From assembly GCF_024448955.1 (NCBI RefSeq), contig NZ_JAMOIH010000018.1, positions 39,947-103,946 on the forward strand: a stretch of DNA of 64,000 nt, given 5' to 3'. Within the stretch, counting starts at the first letter, position 1. Each line of letters opens with the position of its first letter. This document shows positions 7,873-18,815 of this stretch, one piece after another. Below the pieces are notes generated by a model. It was not told the DNA's origin. It ran no database searches and saw nothing but the letters and a program-made list of their open reading frames with translations. A program made the translations under genes and the position numbers. This DNA comes from Stutzerimonas stutzeri. Its GTDB lineage: Bacteria > Pseudomonadota > Gammaproteobacteria > Pseudomonadales > Pseudomonadaceae.

Positions 7873-8847
7873 ATGAGCCGCATCTTTGCTGACAACGCGC
7901 AGACTATCGGAAATACCCCATTGGTCATGGTCAACCGCCTGGGGCCCAAGGGCGTCACCATCATGGCCAAGCTGGAAGGCCGTAACCCCGCTCATTCAGT
8001 CAAATGCCGGATCGGCGCTGCCATGATCTGGGATGCCGAGAAAACGGGTCGTCTCAAATCAGGTATGACGATCGTCGAACCGACTTCCGGTAACACCGGC
8101 ATTGGCCTAGCGTTCGTGGCGGCGGCGCGTGGCTACAAGTTGGTTCTGACCATGCCGGCATCGATGAGCCTGGAGCGGCGCAAGGTACTGAAGGCGCTCG
8201 GTGCGGAGCTGGTGCTCACCGAACCAGCGAAGGGCATGAAGGGGGCCATTGAGAAGGCCATGGAGATCGCCGCATCGAATCCCGAGCAATACTTCCTGCC
8301 ACAGCAATTCGAGAACCCATCGAACCCGGAAATCCATGAGAAGACCACTGGTCCTGAAATCTGGAATGACACCGAAGGCAACATCGACGTCCTGGTTTCC
8401 GGCGTCGGCACCGGTGGCACCATCACGGGGGTTTCGCGCTACATCAAGAACACCAAGGGCAAGAAGATCCTCAGCGTGGCGGTCGAGCCCATCAGTTCCC
8501 CAGTGATCAGCCAGACGCTTGCCGGCGAGGAAGTCAAACCCAGCCCGCACAAGATTCAGGGCATCGGTGCTGGCTTCGTGCCGAAAAATCTCGACCTATC
8601 GGTTGTCGATCATGTCGAGCAGGTCGGCGACGACGAGGCCAAGGCGATGGCGCTGCGTTTGATGCGTGAAGAGGGCATCCTTTGCGGCATATCTTGCGGC
8701 GCGGCAATGGCTGCGGCGGTGCGTCTGGCCGAGAAGCCGGAAATGCAGGGTAAGAACATCGTCGTCATCATGCCGGACTCCGGTGAGCGCTACCTGTCCA
8801 CCATGTTGTTCGCCGATATATTCGGTGAGCAGGAACTGCAACAGTGA
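7873..8847 (+). CDS. cysK: Cysteine synthase A (O-acetylserine sulfhydrylase)
   Basis: 324 residues. Makes L-cysteine from O-acetylserine and sulfide with pyridoxal phosphate. The PLP lysine is K44 in [11 protein letters not shown]; the substrate loop TSGNTG is at 71-76; the phosphate-binding GTGGT follows near residue 180. The SVKCR context and overall length point to CysK rather than CysM. Cytoplasmic. AGGGACA precedes the ATG. A MITE and a possible attenuator hairpin lie in its upstream region, and an EamA exporter gene with its own leader follows. Confidence 0.95.
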   Translation: MSRIFADNAQTIGNTPLVMVNRLGPKGVTIMAKLEGRNPAHSVKCRIGAAMIWDAEKTGRLKSGMTIVEPTSGNTGIGLAFVAAARGYKLVLTMPASMSLERRKVLKALGAELVLTEPAKGMKGAIEKAMEIAASNPEQYFLPQQFENPSNPEIHEKTTGPEIWNDTEGNIDVLVSGVGTGGTITGVSRYIKNTKGKKILSVAVEPISSPVISQTLAGEEVKPSPHKIQGIGAGFVPKNLDLSVVDHVEQVGDDEAKAMALRLMREEGILCGISCGAAMAAAVRLAEKPEMQGKNIVVIMPDSGERYLSTMLFADIFGEQELQQ

Positions 8848-8868
8848 GTTTCGCTGCGCCGGTCTGTC

Positions 8869-8898
8869 TTGGCGGATCTGGCGCAGCGCAGCTATAGT
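8869..8898 (+). promoter_or_regulatory. Predicted sigma-70 promoter for the EamA leader transcript
   Basis: TTGGCG (8869-8874) and TATAGT (8893-8898) are separated by 18 bases, just after the cysK stop. Transcription would start near 8905, about 20 bases before a possible leader-peptide ATG and ~270 bases before the EamA ATG. Confidence 0.5.
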
Positions 8899-8923
8899 CT
8901 GTTTTCCTCGTTTCGAGATCGGT

Positions 8924-9088
8924 ATGAACAACGTAGCCTGCGGCACCAGCGCTTATTGCGGAAGCCCGTTCCTTACGGGCGGTTCTGCAATGCCTACGTT
9001 CATGCCGATCATCCTGTCCTGCCTACCTGCGAGCCCGCCACCGGACTTGCCACTGGCTCCGCCACCGCCACCTTCCGCGCTGGCCTGA
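8924..9088 (+). CDS. Possible proline-rich leader peptide upstream of EamA exporter
   Basis: An open frame of 54 codons starting shortly after the predicted transcription start and ending 84 bases before the EamA ATG. The C-terminal third is striking: SPPPDLPLAPPPPPSALA, with runs of three and five prolines that stall ribosomes without EF-P. Its ribosome binding site is weak, and a strong hairpin lies inside it. It could be a regulatory leader peptide, or chance coding over a structured RNA leader. Confidence 0.3.
   Translation: MNNVACGTSAYCGSPFLTGGSAMPTFMPIILSCLPASPPPDLPLAPPPPPSALA
8956..8990 (+). promoter_or_regulatory. Strong RNA hairpin in the EamA leader
   Basis: TTGCGGAAGCCCGT, loop TCCTT, ACGGGC, bulged GG, TTCTGCAA: about 14 pairs including one G-U, closed by a five-base loop. 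It is not followed by a T-run, so it is not a simple terminator. It lies in a 325-bp stretch between cysK and the EamA gene that has no other established gene. Confidence 0.5.
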
Positions 9089-9172
9089 GCTACGCCGGTT
9101 CGCCGGCATCCCCGTCACTGCGTTTGCCATTCACTGGCGCAGTCTCGAATTGCCTTTCCCAAAGGTGGCAGG

Positions 9173-10048
9173 ATGATTTCGTTATCACGCAACAACCTGG
9201 TCGCGTATGCGACTACGGTACTTTTCGTGCTGCTCTGGAGCAGCGGTGCAATCGTTTCAAAATGGGGCCTGGCGTACGCATCGCCTTTTGCCTTTCTGCT
9301 GGTTCGTTTCGTGATCGCACTCGTTGCATTGGTGGTCGTGATGCGGCTGGCTTCGCTATCGCTGCCTGAGAGTAAAAGAGCGCGCTGGTTTGCGTTAGCG
9401 ACTGGCGTAGTGCTGCTGGGCTCCTATCAGATCTTCTATTTGCTGGCGCTGGATCTGCAGGTGACGCCGGGTGTCATGGCGACATTGTTAGGTGTGCAGC
9501 CGATCCTCACGGCGGTGCTGCTGGAACGCAAGGGATTGCGGCCGATGCGACTGCTCGGTTTGTTGCTCGGGCTTGGTGGTCTTGTACTGGTGGTTTATCA
9601 GAGCCTCGGCGTGGGTGGGCTGTCTTGGACGGGCGTGGCTTGCGCTCTGCTGGCGCTGCTGAGCATCACGCTGGGCTCGATGATGCAAAAGCGCGCACAC
9701 GGCGATCCGCTTAGCGCCATGCCGTTGCAATACTTCGCCGGACTGCTGCTCTGTTCGCTGTTCGTGCCTTTTCAGCCCTTCGAGATCACACCGGCGCTGG
9801 GTTTCTGGATACCGGTGTTGTGGATGGGGCTGCTGATATCCGTGGCGGCGACTTTGCTGCTGTATCGATTGATAGCACGCGGGAATTTGGTCAACGTGAC
9901 CAGCTTGTTCTATCTGGTGCCGGCGGTTACCGCGCTGATGGATTATCTGGTGTTCGGTAACGTACTGCCGATGCTCAGCCTTATTGGCATGCTGTTGATC
10001 GTGCTCGGGCTCGTTCTGGTGTTTCGGCGTTCTTCCGATCAGCGTTAG
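9173..10048 (+). CDS. EamA family (DMT superfamily) transporter
   Basis: 291 residues with about ten hydrophobic segments in two homologous EamA halves (first LLWSSGAIVSKWGLAYASPFAFLLVRF, second starting near residue 150). Inner-membrane exporter or permease; members move amino acids or other small metabolites, substrate unknown here. AAAGGTGGCAGG precedes the ATG. It lies after a structured leader with a possible proline-rich peptide, so expression may be controlled after transcription starts. It converges with another EamA gene, the two stops overlapping by four bases. Confidence 0.9.
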   Translation: MISLSRNNLVAYATTVLFVLLWSSGAIVSKWGLAYASPFAFLLVRFVIALVALVVVMRLASLSLPESKRARWFALATGVVLLGSYQIFYLLALDLQVTPGVMATLLGVQPILTAVLLERKGLRPMRLLGLLLGLGGLVLVVYQSLGVGGLSWTGVACALLALLSITLGSMMQKRAHGDPLSAMPLQYFAGLLLCSLFVPFQPFEITPALGFWIPVLWMGLLISVAATLLLYRLIARGNLVNVTSLFYLVPAVTALMDYLVFGNVLPMLSLIGMLLIVLGLVLVFRRSSDQR

Positions 10049-10962
10049 CTGCGCTGGGTTTCTGGCGCCGCCACGGTTGTGGCTGGCGCCTGTTTTAGCA
10101 CCAGCCAGAGCGCTACCGCAATCAGCGCACCACCATAGAGGTAAGCCCAGGACAGCGGCTCGTTGAGTAGTAGGGCACCCCAGAGTACGCCAAAGGGCGG
10201 AATGATGAATGTCACCGTCAGCGTGCGGACCGGGCCGATGTCAGCTAGCAGCCGGAAATAAAGAATATAGGCGAAGGCGGTGCAGACGACGCCGAGCCCG
10301 ACCAGGCTGAGCCAGACTGTGCCACTGCCCCAGGATACCGGCGGGGCCATCAGCAGCGAGATCAGGAACAGCGGCAAAAGACATAGTGCCGCGCCCATCT
10401 GGCTACCAAAGGCCACCAGCTCGCTGTTCAATCCGCCGTGCTGGTTGATCCAGCGGCGTGTCAGGAAACCGCCGAAACCGTAGCAGGCGGTTGCACCCAG
10501 ACATGCAAGCGCGCCGATCAGCAGGCTCGCGTCGAACGCCACGGGGCCGGTGCGCGTCAATAGCGCTACGCCGCTCAGGCCGCAGAGCACACCGATCACC
10601 TTCGTCGTTGTCAGCTCTTCGGCGAAAAACAAGGCGCCGATGATCACGCCCATCATCGGTGTGGTGGCATTGAATATAGCTGAGTAGCCCGTCGGCAGAA
10701 GCTGCGCGGCCAGCGCATAAAGCGCGAAAGGAACGCCTGAATTGATCATTCCTAAAACAAGACACAGCTTCAGTTTGCCGCGAAAGTCCCAGCGAATCCG
10801 CATCATCGCCAGTATTCCCAGCAAGCCGATACAAGCGAACAGTACGCGGAAAAACGCGGTGGGAAAGGTTCCGAGTTCCGGCGCGATGATGCGCATGAAC
10901 AGGAAGCTGGCACCCCAGATTGCAGCGAGACTGAGCAGACGCAGAAAATCTAAAGGGCGCAT
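10045..10962 (-). CDS. EamA family (DMT superfamily) transporter
   Basis: 305 residues, ten predicted membrane helices, two EamA repeats (LAAIWGASFLFMRIIAPELGTFPTAFFRV and the second from about residue 155). Inner-membrane permease of unknown substrate. The sequence differs clearly from the neighbouring EamA protein, so this is not a recent tandem duplicate. Divergent from aceK, with 156 bp between the two starts. Confidence 0.9.
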   Translation of the reverse strand: MRPLDFLRLLSLAAIWGASFLFMRIIAPELGTFPTAFFRVLFACIGLLGILAMMRIRWDFRGKLKLCLVLGMINSGVPFALYALAAQLLPTGYSAIFNATTPMMGVIIGALFFAEELTTTKVIGVLCGLSGVALLTRTGPVAFDASLLIGALACLGATACYGFGGFLTRRWINQHGGLNSELVAFGSQMGAALCLLPLFLISLLMAPPVSWGSGTVWLSLVGLGVVCTAFAYILYFRLLADIGPVRTLTVTFIIPPFGVLWGALLLNEPLSWAYLYGGALIAVALWLVLKQAPATTVAAPETQRS

Positions 10963-11118
10963 GGAGAATGGCTCCGGTGAAGGGCGTCAAAGTGTTGGTG
11001 AGACTTGCTCATCTCGCAACTCGAAACACGCTTTCAAACTTTTCCGATCTCGCTGCAGTGCTTTCATTGCCATCGGCCACTGGCTAAGCTCGGCTTTTGT
11101 CGCTGCCGGATAACCGAC

Positions 11119-12843
11119 ATGGTGCGAACATCGCCAGACGCCGAGATTGCTAGGCAGATTCTGCTGGGCTTCGATGATTACCGTGAGCACTTCCGATTGA
11201 TCACGACCGGCGCTCGGGCCCGCTTCGAGCAAGCCCAATGGCAGGATGCTCAGCGTGCCTCGGCGGCACGCATCGCTCTTTACGAGCAGAAGGTCGGCGA
11301 AACCGCGAAGGACTTACGGTCTAGGTTCGCCGAAGGCGTACTGCTGGATGTGCAGCGATGGCCCCAGGTCAAGAGCGCTTACATCGAACTGATCAACCCG
11401 CGGTTCGACGATGAGTTGTCCGAAACTTGGTACAACTCGATCTTCTGCATGCTGTTCAGCCACGATTGCATCAGCGACAACACCATGTTCATCCATTCGA
11501 CCCGGCCGACAAATCGGGCCCAGGAGCGGATGGCCCAGACCCGTCGTTATCAGCCAGCCGGCGATCTACATGGAGTGTTGGCGCAGATCCTCGACGATTT
11601 TGCTTTCGCCGTGCCCTATGACGATCTCGATGGCGATCTGCGGCGGCTCGAGGCACAACTGCAGGAGTCGTTGCCGGACTGGGTATGCAAGGATCCCGAT
11701 CTTGCGGTTGAAGTCTTTTCCTCGGCGCTGTATCGCAACAAGGGCGCCTACTTGGTCGGACGAGTGTTCACACGCGACGAGCAATGGCCGCTGGTCATCC
11801 CGCTGCTGCATCCCGAGGGGGCCGGCATAGTCGCCGATGCGCTGATCACCGACGAGGCGGAAGTCTCGATCATCTTTTCATTCACGCGCTCGTATTTCAT
11901 GGTCGAAGTGCCGATTCCGGCGGAGTTCATCGGCTTTCTCAAACGCATCATGCCGGGCAAGCACATCGCGGAACTCTATACGTCGATCGGCTTTTACAAG
12001 CACGGGAAGTCCGAGTTCTATCGTGCGCTGATCAACCATCTAGCCGTTACGGACGACCGTTTCATCATGGCGCCTGGGGTGCGCGGCATGGTGATGAGCG
12101 TATTCACGCTGCCGGGTTTCAATACCGTATTCAAGATCATCAAAGACCGGTTTTCGCACACGAAGAATGTCAGCCGCGCCACGGTCGTCGAAAAGTATCG
12201 GCTGGTGAAAAACGTCGACCGGGTAGGGCGTATGGCGGATACCCAAGAGTTCGCCGACTTCCGTTTTCCAAAATCGAAATTCGACCCGGAATGCCTGGCA
12301 GAGCTACTGGAAGTCGCACCTTCCACGGTCGAAGTCCAAGGCGATACCGTGCTGGTGCGTCACTGCTGGACGGAGCGGCGGATGACGCCCCTGAACATAT
12401 ACGTCGACAGCGCCAGCGAGCAACAGGTGCAGGAGGCGCTTGAAGACTACGGACTGGCCATCAAGCAACTCGCTGCAGCCAACATATTCCCAGGTGACAT
12501 GTTGCTGAAGAACTTCGGCGTGACCCGTCATGGTCGGGTGGTGTTCTACGACTATGACGAGATCTGCTTTCTCACCGAGGTGAATTTCCGCTACATCCCC
12601 GAGCCCCGCTATCCAGAAGATGAAATGGCGTCCGAGCCTTGGTATTCGGTGGGACCGAACGACGTGTTTCCCGAGGAGTTTCCGCGTTTTCTCTTCGCTG
12701 ATATCAAACAGCGTCGATTGTTCGCCAAATTGCATGGCGAGCTGTATGACGCCGATTATTGGAAGGGTTTGCAGCGCGCGATAAGCGACGGCAAGGTCAT
12801 TGATGTTTTTCCATACAGACGCAAGGAGCGAGCCGTTCAGTAA
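11119..12843 (+). CDS. aceK: Isocitrate dehydrogenase kinase/phosphatase
   Basis: 574 residues, near the E. coli length of 578. AceK phosphorylates and dephosphorylates isocitrate dehydrogenase, diverting isocitrate into the glyoxylate shunt during growth on acetate or fatty acids. The ATP-binding loop [17 protein letters not shown] and the catalytic region around [21 protein letters not shown] are present. The start at 11119 gives [25 protein letters not shown], the usual N-terminus; a longer frame back to 11005 looks non-coding. The gene stands alone here, not in an aceBAK operon, as usual in pseudomonads. Confidence 0.96.
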   Translation: MVRTSPDAEIARQILLGFDDYREHFRLITTGARARFEQAQWQDAQRASAARIALYEQKVGETAKDLRSRFAEGVLLDVQRWPQVKSAYIELINPRFDDELSETWYNSIFCMLFSHDCISDNTMFIHSTRPTNRAQERMAQTRRYQPAGDLHGVLAQILDDFAFAVPYDDLDGDLRRLEAQLQESLPDWVCKDPDLAVEVFSSALYRNKGAYLVGRVFTRDEQWPLVIPLLHPEGAGIVADALITDEAEVSIIFSFTRSYFMVEVPIPAEFIGFLKRIMPGKHIAELYTSIGFYKHGKSEFYRALINHLAVTDDRFIMAPGVRGMVMSVFTLPGFNTVFKIIKDRFSHTKNVSRATVVEKYRLVKNVDRVGRMADTQEFADFRFPKSKFDPECLAELLEVAPSTVEVQGDTVLVRHCWTERRMTPLNIYVDSASEQQVQEALEDYGLAIKQLAAANIFPGDMLLKNFGVTRHGRVVFYDYDEICFLTEVNFRYIPEPRYPEDEMASEPWYSVGPNDVFPEEFPRFLFADIKQRRLFAKLHGELYDADYWKGLQRAISDGKVIDVFPYRRKERAVQ

Positions 12844-13021
12844 GAGCCGCGAGGTGAACGCTTGCAGACGCGGCAGGTCGCATTTTATAGAGCCGGACGA
12901 AAGCACCGCGGCGGAATGATCTGCAACATCTGTCGCAGGCGGCGGTGCATCTCATGGGTTATGCTGACGACCAAGCCCCACGGCTCCACCAAGACCCGTA
13001 ACGAAGCAGGAGGGTTCGATC

Positions 13022-13147
13022 ATGAAAGCATTGCTCAATCGTGTGTGCTGGAATCTGGCAGTGGCGCTTGGCTTCATTGAGCCGCCTCGCCTGCAACCGA
13101 TACCGGTTCGCTCCCAGCGGTGCACGTCAAAGGCGCCAAAGCGCTGA
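13022..13147 (+). CDS. Probable small protein (41 residues), hypothetical
   Basis: A short frame with a textbook ribosome binding site, AGGAGG eight bases before the ATG. The product starts MKALLNRVCWNLAVALGFIE, a short amphipathic to hydrophobic helix, followed by a Pro-rich, basic tail (PPRLQPIPVRSQ). A TTGCAG/TTATAG promoter-like pair lies near 12862-12890. I cannot name a family. The product could be a small membrane-associated protein. It lies in the 326-bp gap between aceK and the GST gene; I see no other gene there. Confidence 0.55.
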   Translation: MKALLNRVCWNLAVALGFIEPPRLQPIPVRSQRCTSKAPKR

Positions 13148-13169
13148 TTCAATTTGCTCGGGTTGCCTT

Positions 13170-13841
13170 TCAGCGCCCGGGCATGACTGGACCTCCCCGT
13201 TCTACGGCTCGCTGGTAAGCGGGGCGGTCATGTATCTGTTGCAGAAAAGCGCTCAGCCTCGGGTAGCCGGCATCCAGCCCAGCGCGAGCTCGTGCGGCTT
13301 CCAAGGGAAAGCTTATCTGAATATCCGCGACACTGAATTCCTCTCCCGCGAACCATGGGCTTTTGCCTAGCTCGCTTTCTATATAGTCCAGATGAAGCTT
13401 CAGCTGAGGGCCGATGAATGCCTTGTGGGCACCTTTGGCGATAGCTCGTGCCACCGGCCGAATGAAAAATGGCATGGGCCCAGTGGAAATCCGGTCGAAC
13501 ACAAGCTTGAGCAGTAGCGGCGGCATCGCCGAGCCTTCGGCGTAGTGCATCCAGTAGCGAAAACGACGGTAATCTGGCGAATCCGCTGCTGGAACCAGGC
13601 GACCTTCGCCGTATCGATCGATCAGGTATTCCAAAATTGCGGCCGACTCGGCCAGCGTTAGCTCACCATCAGTGATGACCGGTGACTTGCCGAGCGGGTG
13701 CACCTGTTTCAGCTCAGCAGGGGCCAACATCGTCTGTGGGTTTCGGGTATAGCGCTTGATTTCGTAAGGAAGCTGGAGCTCTTCCAGAAGCCAGAGCACG
13801 CGTTGAGAGCGGGAATTGTCCAAGTGGTGCAATGTGAGCAT
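13170..13841 (-). CDS. Glutathione S-transferase family protein
   Basis: 223 residues. The N-terminal thioredoxin-like domain starts MLTLHHLDNSRSQRVLWLLEEL and continues to HPLGKSPVITDGELTLAESAAILEYL, which carries the cis-proline and the glutathione gamma-glutamyl contact (ES). A helical C-terminal domain follows. The N-terminal SRSQRV suggests Ser-type catalysis, as in beta or theta-like bacterial GSTs. Cytoplasmic detoxification or stress role is likely; substrate unknown. Confidence 0.92.
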   Translation of the reverse strand: MLTLHHLDNSRSQRVLWLLEELQLPYEIKRYTRNPQTMLAPAELKQVHPLGKSPVITDGELTLAESAAILEYLIDRYGEGRLVPAADSPDYRRFRYWMHYAEGSAMPPLLLKLVFDRISTGPMPFFIRPVARAIAKGAHKAFIGPQLKLHLDYIESELGKSPWFAGEEFSVADIQISFPLEAARARAGLDAGYPRLSAFLQQIHDRPAYQRAVERGGPVMPGR

Positions 13842-13938
13842 CAGCGCTGCCTCGTCCGGTCCAGTGACGGCGACTAGCTTAGTCCACCTTTACACCTTCA
13901 TACGATATGGCAGACTTCGCGCCCCTGAAGGAGAAGCC

Positions 13939-14529
13939 ATGCCTCGTCCGCGCTGCCCGCGTTGCCAACGTCCATTTAAGCAATGCCTCTGCGCCCTGAT
14001 CCCCTCGCTCGTCAGCGAGACCGAGGTGCTGATCCTGCAACACCCCAGCGAAACCGGTCATGCATTGAATACGGCACGCCTCGCAGCGTTGGGGCTTACC
14101 AGCGCCGAACTGCGAGTAGGAGAGCGGTTCGACGATCTGCCAGTGAGCGATGGTCGCGAAAGCTATCTGCTGTTCCCGGGGGACGACGCCGTGTCGTTCG
14201 CACAATTGGCTGCTGAGGATCGCCCGTTGCGGCTCGTCGTTCCGGATGGCACCTGGCGCAAGGCTCGCAAGTTGCTCCATCTCAATCCGGCGCTTGCCCA
14301 TATGCCCCGCGTGGTGCTTCCCGAGGGTCTGGCGTCCCGTTATCGACTACGCAAGGCTTCGATGCCTGGTGCTTTGTCTACGCTCGAGGCAATCGTGGTC
14401 GCCTTGAATGCTCTGGAAGGCGCAGGGCGGTTTGATGCGTTGCTGAGGCCGTTCGAGGCACTGATCGAAACTCAGATCGATGCCATGGGCGCGGAAGTTT
14501 TTCAGCGCAATCATGGCGGTCACCGTTGA
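13939..14529 (+). CDS. DTW domain-containing protein, tRNA-uridine aminocarboxypropyltransferase-like
   Basis: 196 residues. The N-terminal zinc site is CPRCQRPFKQCLC, and the family motif appears as VPDGTWRKARKLL (DGTW for DxTW). DTW proteins such as TapT transfer a 3-amino-3-carboxypropyl group from S-adenosylmethionine to tRNA uridine, making acp3U; the assignment here is by family. A good GGAG lies seven bases before the ATG at 13939. Read-through of the frame to 13816 would overlap the divergent GST start and is not needed. Confidence 0.88.
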   Translation: MPRPRCPRCQRPFKQCLCALIPSLVSETEVLILQHPSETGHALNTARLAALGLTSAELRVGERFDDLPVSDGRESYLLFPGDDAVSFAQLAAEDRPLRLVVPDGTWRKARKLLHLNPALAHMPRVVLPEGLASRYRLRKASMPGALSTLEAIVVALNALEGAGRFDALLRPFEALIETQIDAMGAEVFQRNHGGHR

Positions 14530-14553
14530 GGCGGTCAGTAAAGACGCGATGCC

Positions 14554-14955
14554 TTAGCGCGGCGGACGAGTTTTCAGTTGAAGGATGTAAAACGTTACCA
14601 GGGTCGCACTGATCAGCATGCCGATCCGAGCCCAGAGTAGCGGCACCAGCCAACAGGACACGCCGATGCTGAGCCACATGCTGGTGATCGCATAGACCTT
14701 GCCCTTGAGCGGGATGCCGTTGCCTTCCAGATAATCCCGAAACCACGGGCCGAGCCTTGGATGCATCACCAGCCAAACGTAGAAACGTTGCGAGCTGCGT
14801 ACGAAGCAGGCAGCGGCGAGTAGCAGGAAAGGAGTAGTAGGCAGAACCGGCAGGAAGATACCGATGACGCCCAGACCAACGCATATCCAGCCCACCACCA
14901 GCAGCGCGTAACGCGCTACCGGGTTGCGATACGTCGGGATATCGCGGTGGGCCAA
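14554..14955 (-). CDS. YbaN/DUF454 family inner-membrane protein
   Basis: 133 residues with three to four hydrophobic segments. The family signature GWICVGLGVIGIFLPVLPTTPFLLLAAACF is clear, and FxxWLxxHxxLGPWxxDY follows as YVWLVMHPRLGPWFRDY. Function unknown across the family. It lies 15 bp after the UPF0149 gene on the same strand and is probably cotranscribed with it. Confidence 0.9.
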   Translation of the reverse strand: MAHRDIPTYRNPVARYALLVVGWICVGLGVIGIFLPVLPTTPFLLLAAACFVRSSQRFYVWLVMHPRLGPWFRDYLEGNGIPLKGKVYAITSMWLSIGVSCWLVPLLWARIGMLISATLVTFYILQLKTRPPR

Positions 14956-14970
14956 GAGGCTATCCGCGTG

Positions 14971-15558
14971 TCAATGCCGGCGCGGCTTGAGCAGCGCCGG
15001 CTTTTCTTCAGGGGCGTGGCAGATCAGATACAGCGCAGTAAGGATTTCGGGAATCTGAGCGACCATCTCGTCGACCAGATCGCGGTCTTCGGCGATGTCG
15101 CTGAACTCGGGTTGCTCATCGAAAAGACCGGAGCCAACCATGATCGGCAGAAGCAGCTCGCTGACTTCTTCCTCGGATTCTTCGAACCATACCGACTCGC
15201 GCATGAACACGCCTTCCATGAAGCCGATGCACCAGCCGCGCAGGTCGGACTCGTCCGGCTCGTCGCCGAGATTGAGTTCGCAAGGCAGATCCATGTCTTC
15301 ATCGCTGGCCAGTTGCCGGGCGATATGCGCCTTGAGCTGAACTAGCGTCGCTTCGATGGCGTCGCGCTCGGTGTCGTCGGCGTACTTTGGCGGCTCGGAG
15401 AACAGCGCGTCGATCCATTCCCGCTCGGGCACTTGCTCCGAGCAGATGCACAGGGCGGTCAGGTAGCCGTGCGCGGCGATGTAATCCAGTGCCTCTTCGT
15501 GCAGATCATCTGCATCCAGAAACACTTGCAGGCGGGCGAGTTGCTCGGCGAATGACAT
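14971..15558 (-). CDS. UPF0149 (YgfB/YecA-like) family protein
   Basis: 195 residues, acidic and all-helical. It carries the family core RGWCIGFMEGVFM near residue 106 and the N-terminal LxxFLxxxxxxEEALDYIAAHGYLTAL segment. The SEC-C zinc motif found at the end of full YecA is absent. Soluble; function poorly known. It is divergent from recQ, an arrangement I recall from P. aeruginosa. Confidence 0.88.
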   Translation of the reverse strand: MSFAEQLARLQVFLDADDLHEEALDYIAAHGYLTALCICSEQVPEREWIDALFSEPPKYADDTERDAIEATLVQLKAHIARQLASDEDMDLPCELNLGDEPDESDLRGWCIGFMEGVFMRESVWFEESEEEVSELLLPIMVGSGLFDEQPEFSDIAEDRDLVDEMVAQIPEILTALYLICHAPEEKPALLKPRRH

Positions 15559-15799
15559 CGATGACTACCTTGGAAAGAGAACAGCGGTGATTCTAGACGA
15601 GCCGTGGGCCTCCGGCTACCGCGCGCTGTTCGCTGCGGTGCTGCGTCAGCTTTGCCCATCGTCTTCGAGAGATATGAAAACCGTGTTGGAGTTCCGCTAA
15701 CCATATTGCCGTCCGACTATCTATCGCGTCGTGGTGGTGTTCGGCCTGAAGGCTGCGTCCGTGTCGCGTATACTCGCGCGTCTTGTTTCGGAGACCGGC

Positions 15800-17923
<2,124 letters not shown>

Positions 17924-18079
17924 TCGCGTCTGGAGCCCGCCTGTAACCGCTATTGCCCTGCGGTCTCGGCAGGGGGGGCCTGTAATGCAGCGTTACGTTC
18001 TTGCACCGATGGTAGCCTTGCCAGCATTCCGATGCTGTGGTTAGCTCGCTAATAATTAGTTTTTGCAGGAATGCGCTCC

Positions 18080-18517
18080 ATGTACCCTGACCAACACCGC
18101 TTCGCCATGCAGCTGGCGCAACTTTCGCGTGGCTGGCGCGCTGAGCTGGATCGGCGTTTAGCGGATCTTGGCCTGTCTCAGGCCCGATGGCTGGTTTTGT
18201 TGCATTTGGCCCGCTTTGATCATGACCCTACCCAGCGCGAGCTCGCGCAGAGCGTTGCGGTCGAAGGACCGACACTGGCCAGACTGCTGGACAGCCTGGA
18301 AGCGCAGGGGCTGGTGCACCGCAAACCAGCTCCGGATGATCGTCGGGCAAAGCTCATCACTCTTGGCGCTCCCGCACATCCCTTGATTCAGAAGATCGAG
18401 GCGATTTCTACTCAGGTGCGGGAGGAGCTCTTCAACGGCATCGATGAAGAGGACCTGCGCAAATGCCAGCAGGTGCACGAGCGCATCCTCGCCAACTTGG
18501 TTACGGTCAAGCGTTAA
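18080..18517 (+). CDS. MarR family transcriptional regulator
   Basis: 145 residues. Winged helix-turn-helix DNA-binding protein of SlyA/MarR type, with LSQARWLVLLHLARF, the recognition helix region TQRELAQSVAVEGPTLARLLDSLEAQGLVHR and the wing PAPDDRRAKLITLG. The ATG at 18080 is preferred over one at 18071 because AGGA lies nine bases before the former and abuts the latter. Target genes are unknown. It precedes the fimV-like gene by 298 bp, and in P. aeruginosa the same pair is adjacent as recalled. Confidence 0.9.
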   Translation: MYPDQHRFAMQLAQLSRGWRAELDRRLADLGLSQARWLVLLHLARFDHDPTQRELAQSVAVEGPTLARLLDSLEAQGLVHRKPAPDDRRAKLITLGAPAHPLIQKIEAISTQVREELFNGIDEEDLRKCQQVHERILANLVTVKR

Positions 18518-18815
18518 CGACCTCTCGACACACTCCCTTCCCGCTAATCTCAGCGGACTGCCGGTACCGGTGCCATTCGCGTCGGTGGCCGCTGCGTTGG
18601 TTTAACACTCATTCCGGCCATTTTTTGGCACAAGGGCAGGGCACCGTTTGTCTTTTGGCGCTAGGCTAGTATTTACGAGTGATGGCACAATGCCTTAACA
18701 CGTTAACTGACGAACTGCCTCAATCTTTCCCGTTTCCGTCGATAACCGCTTCACAGTTCAACGATCGAACAGTAGGCCAGCGTCCCTTGTGCGCTGAGTC
18801 ATTGCCGGAGATGTT

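Noticed and set aside
10045..10962. Tandem duplication of EamA genes at 9173 and 10045
   Set aside because: The proteins differ throughout and face each other; they are separate members of a large family.
17956..17974. CCCTGC/GCAGGG stem after recQ as a terminator
   Set aside because: Followed by G/C bases with no T-run.
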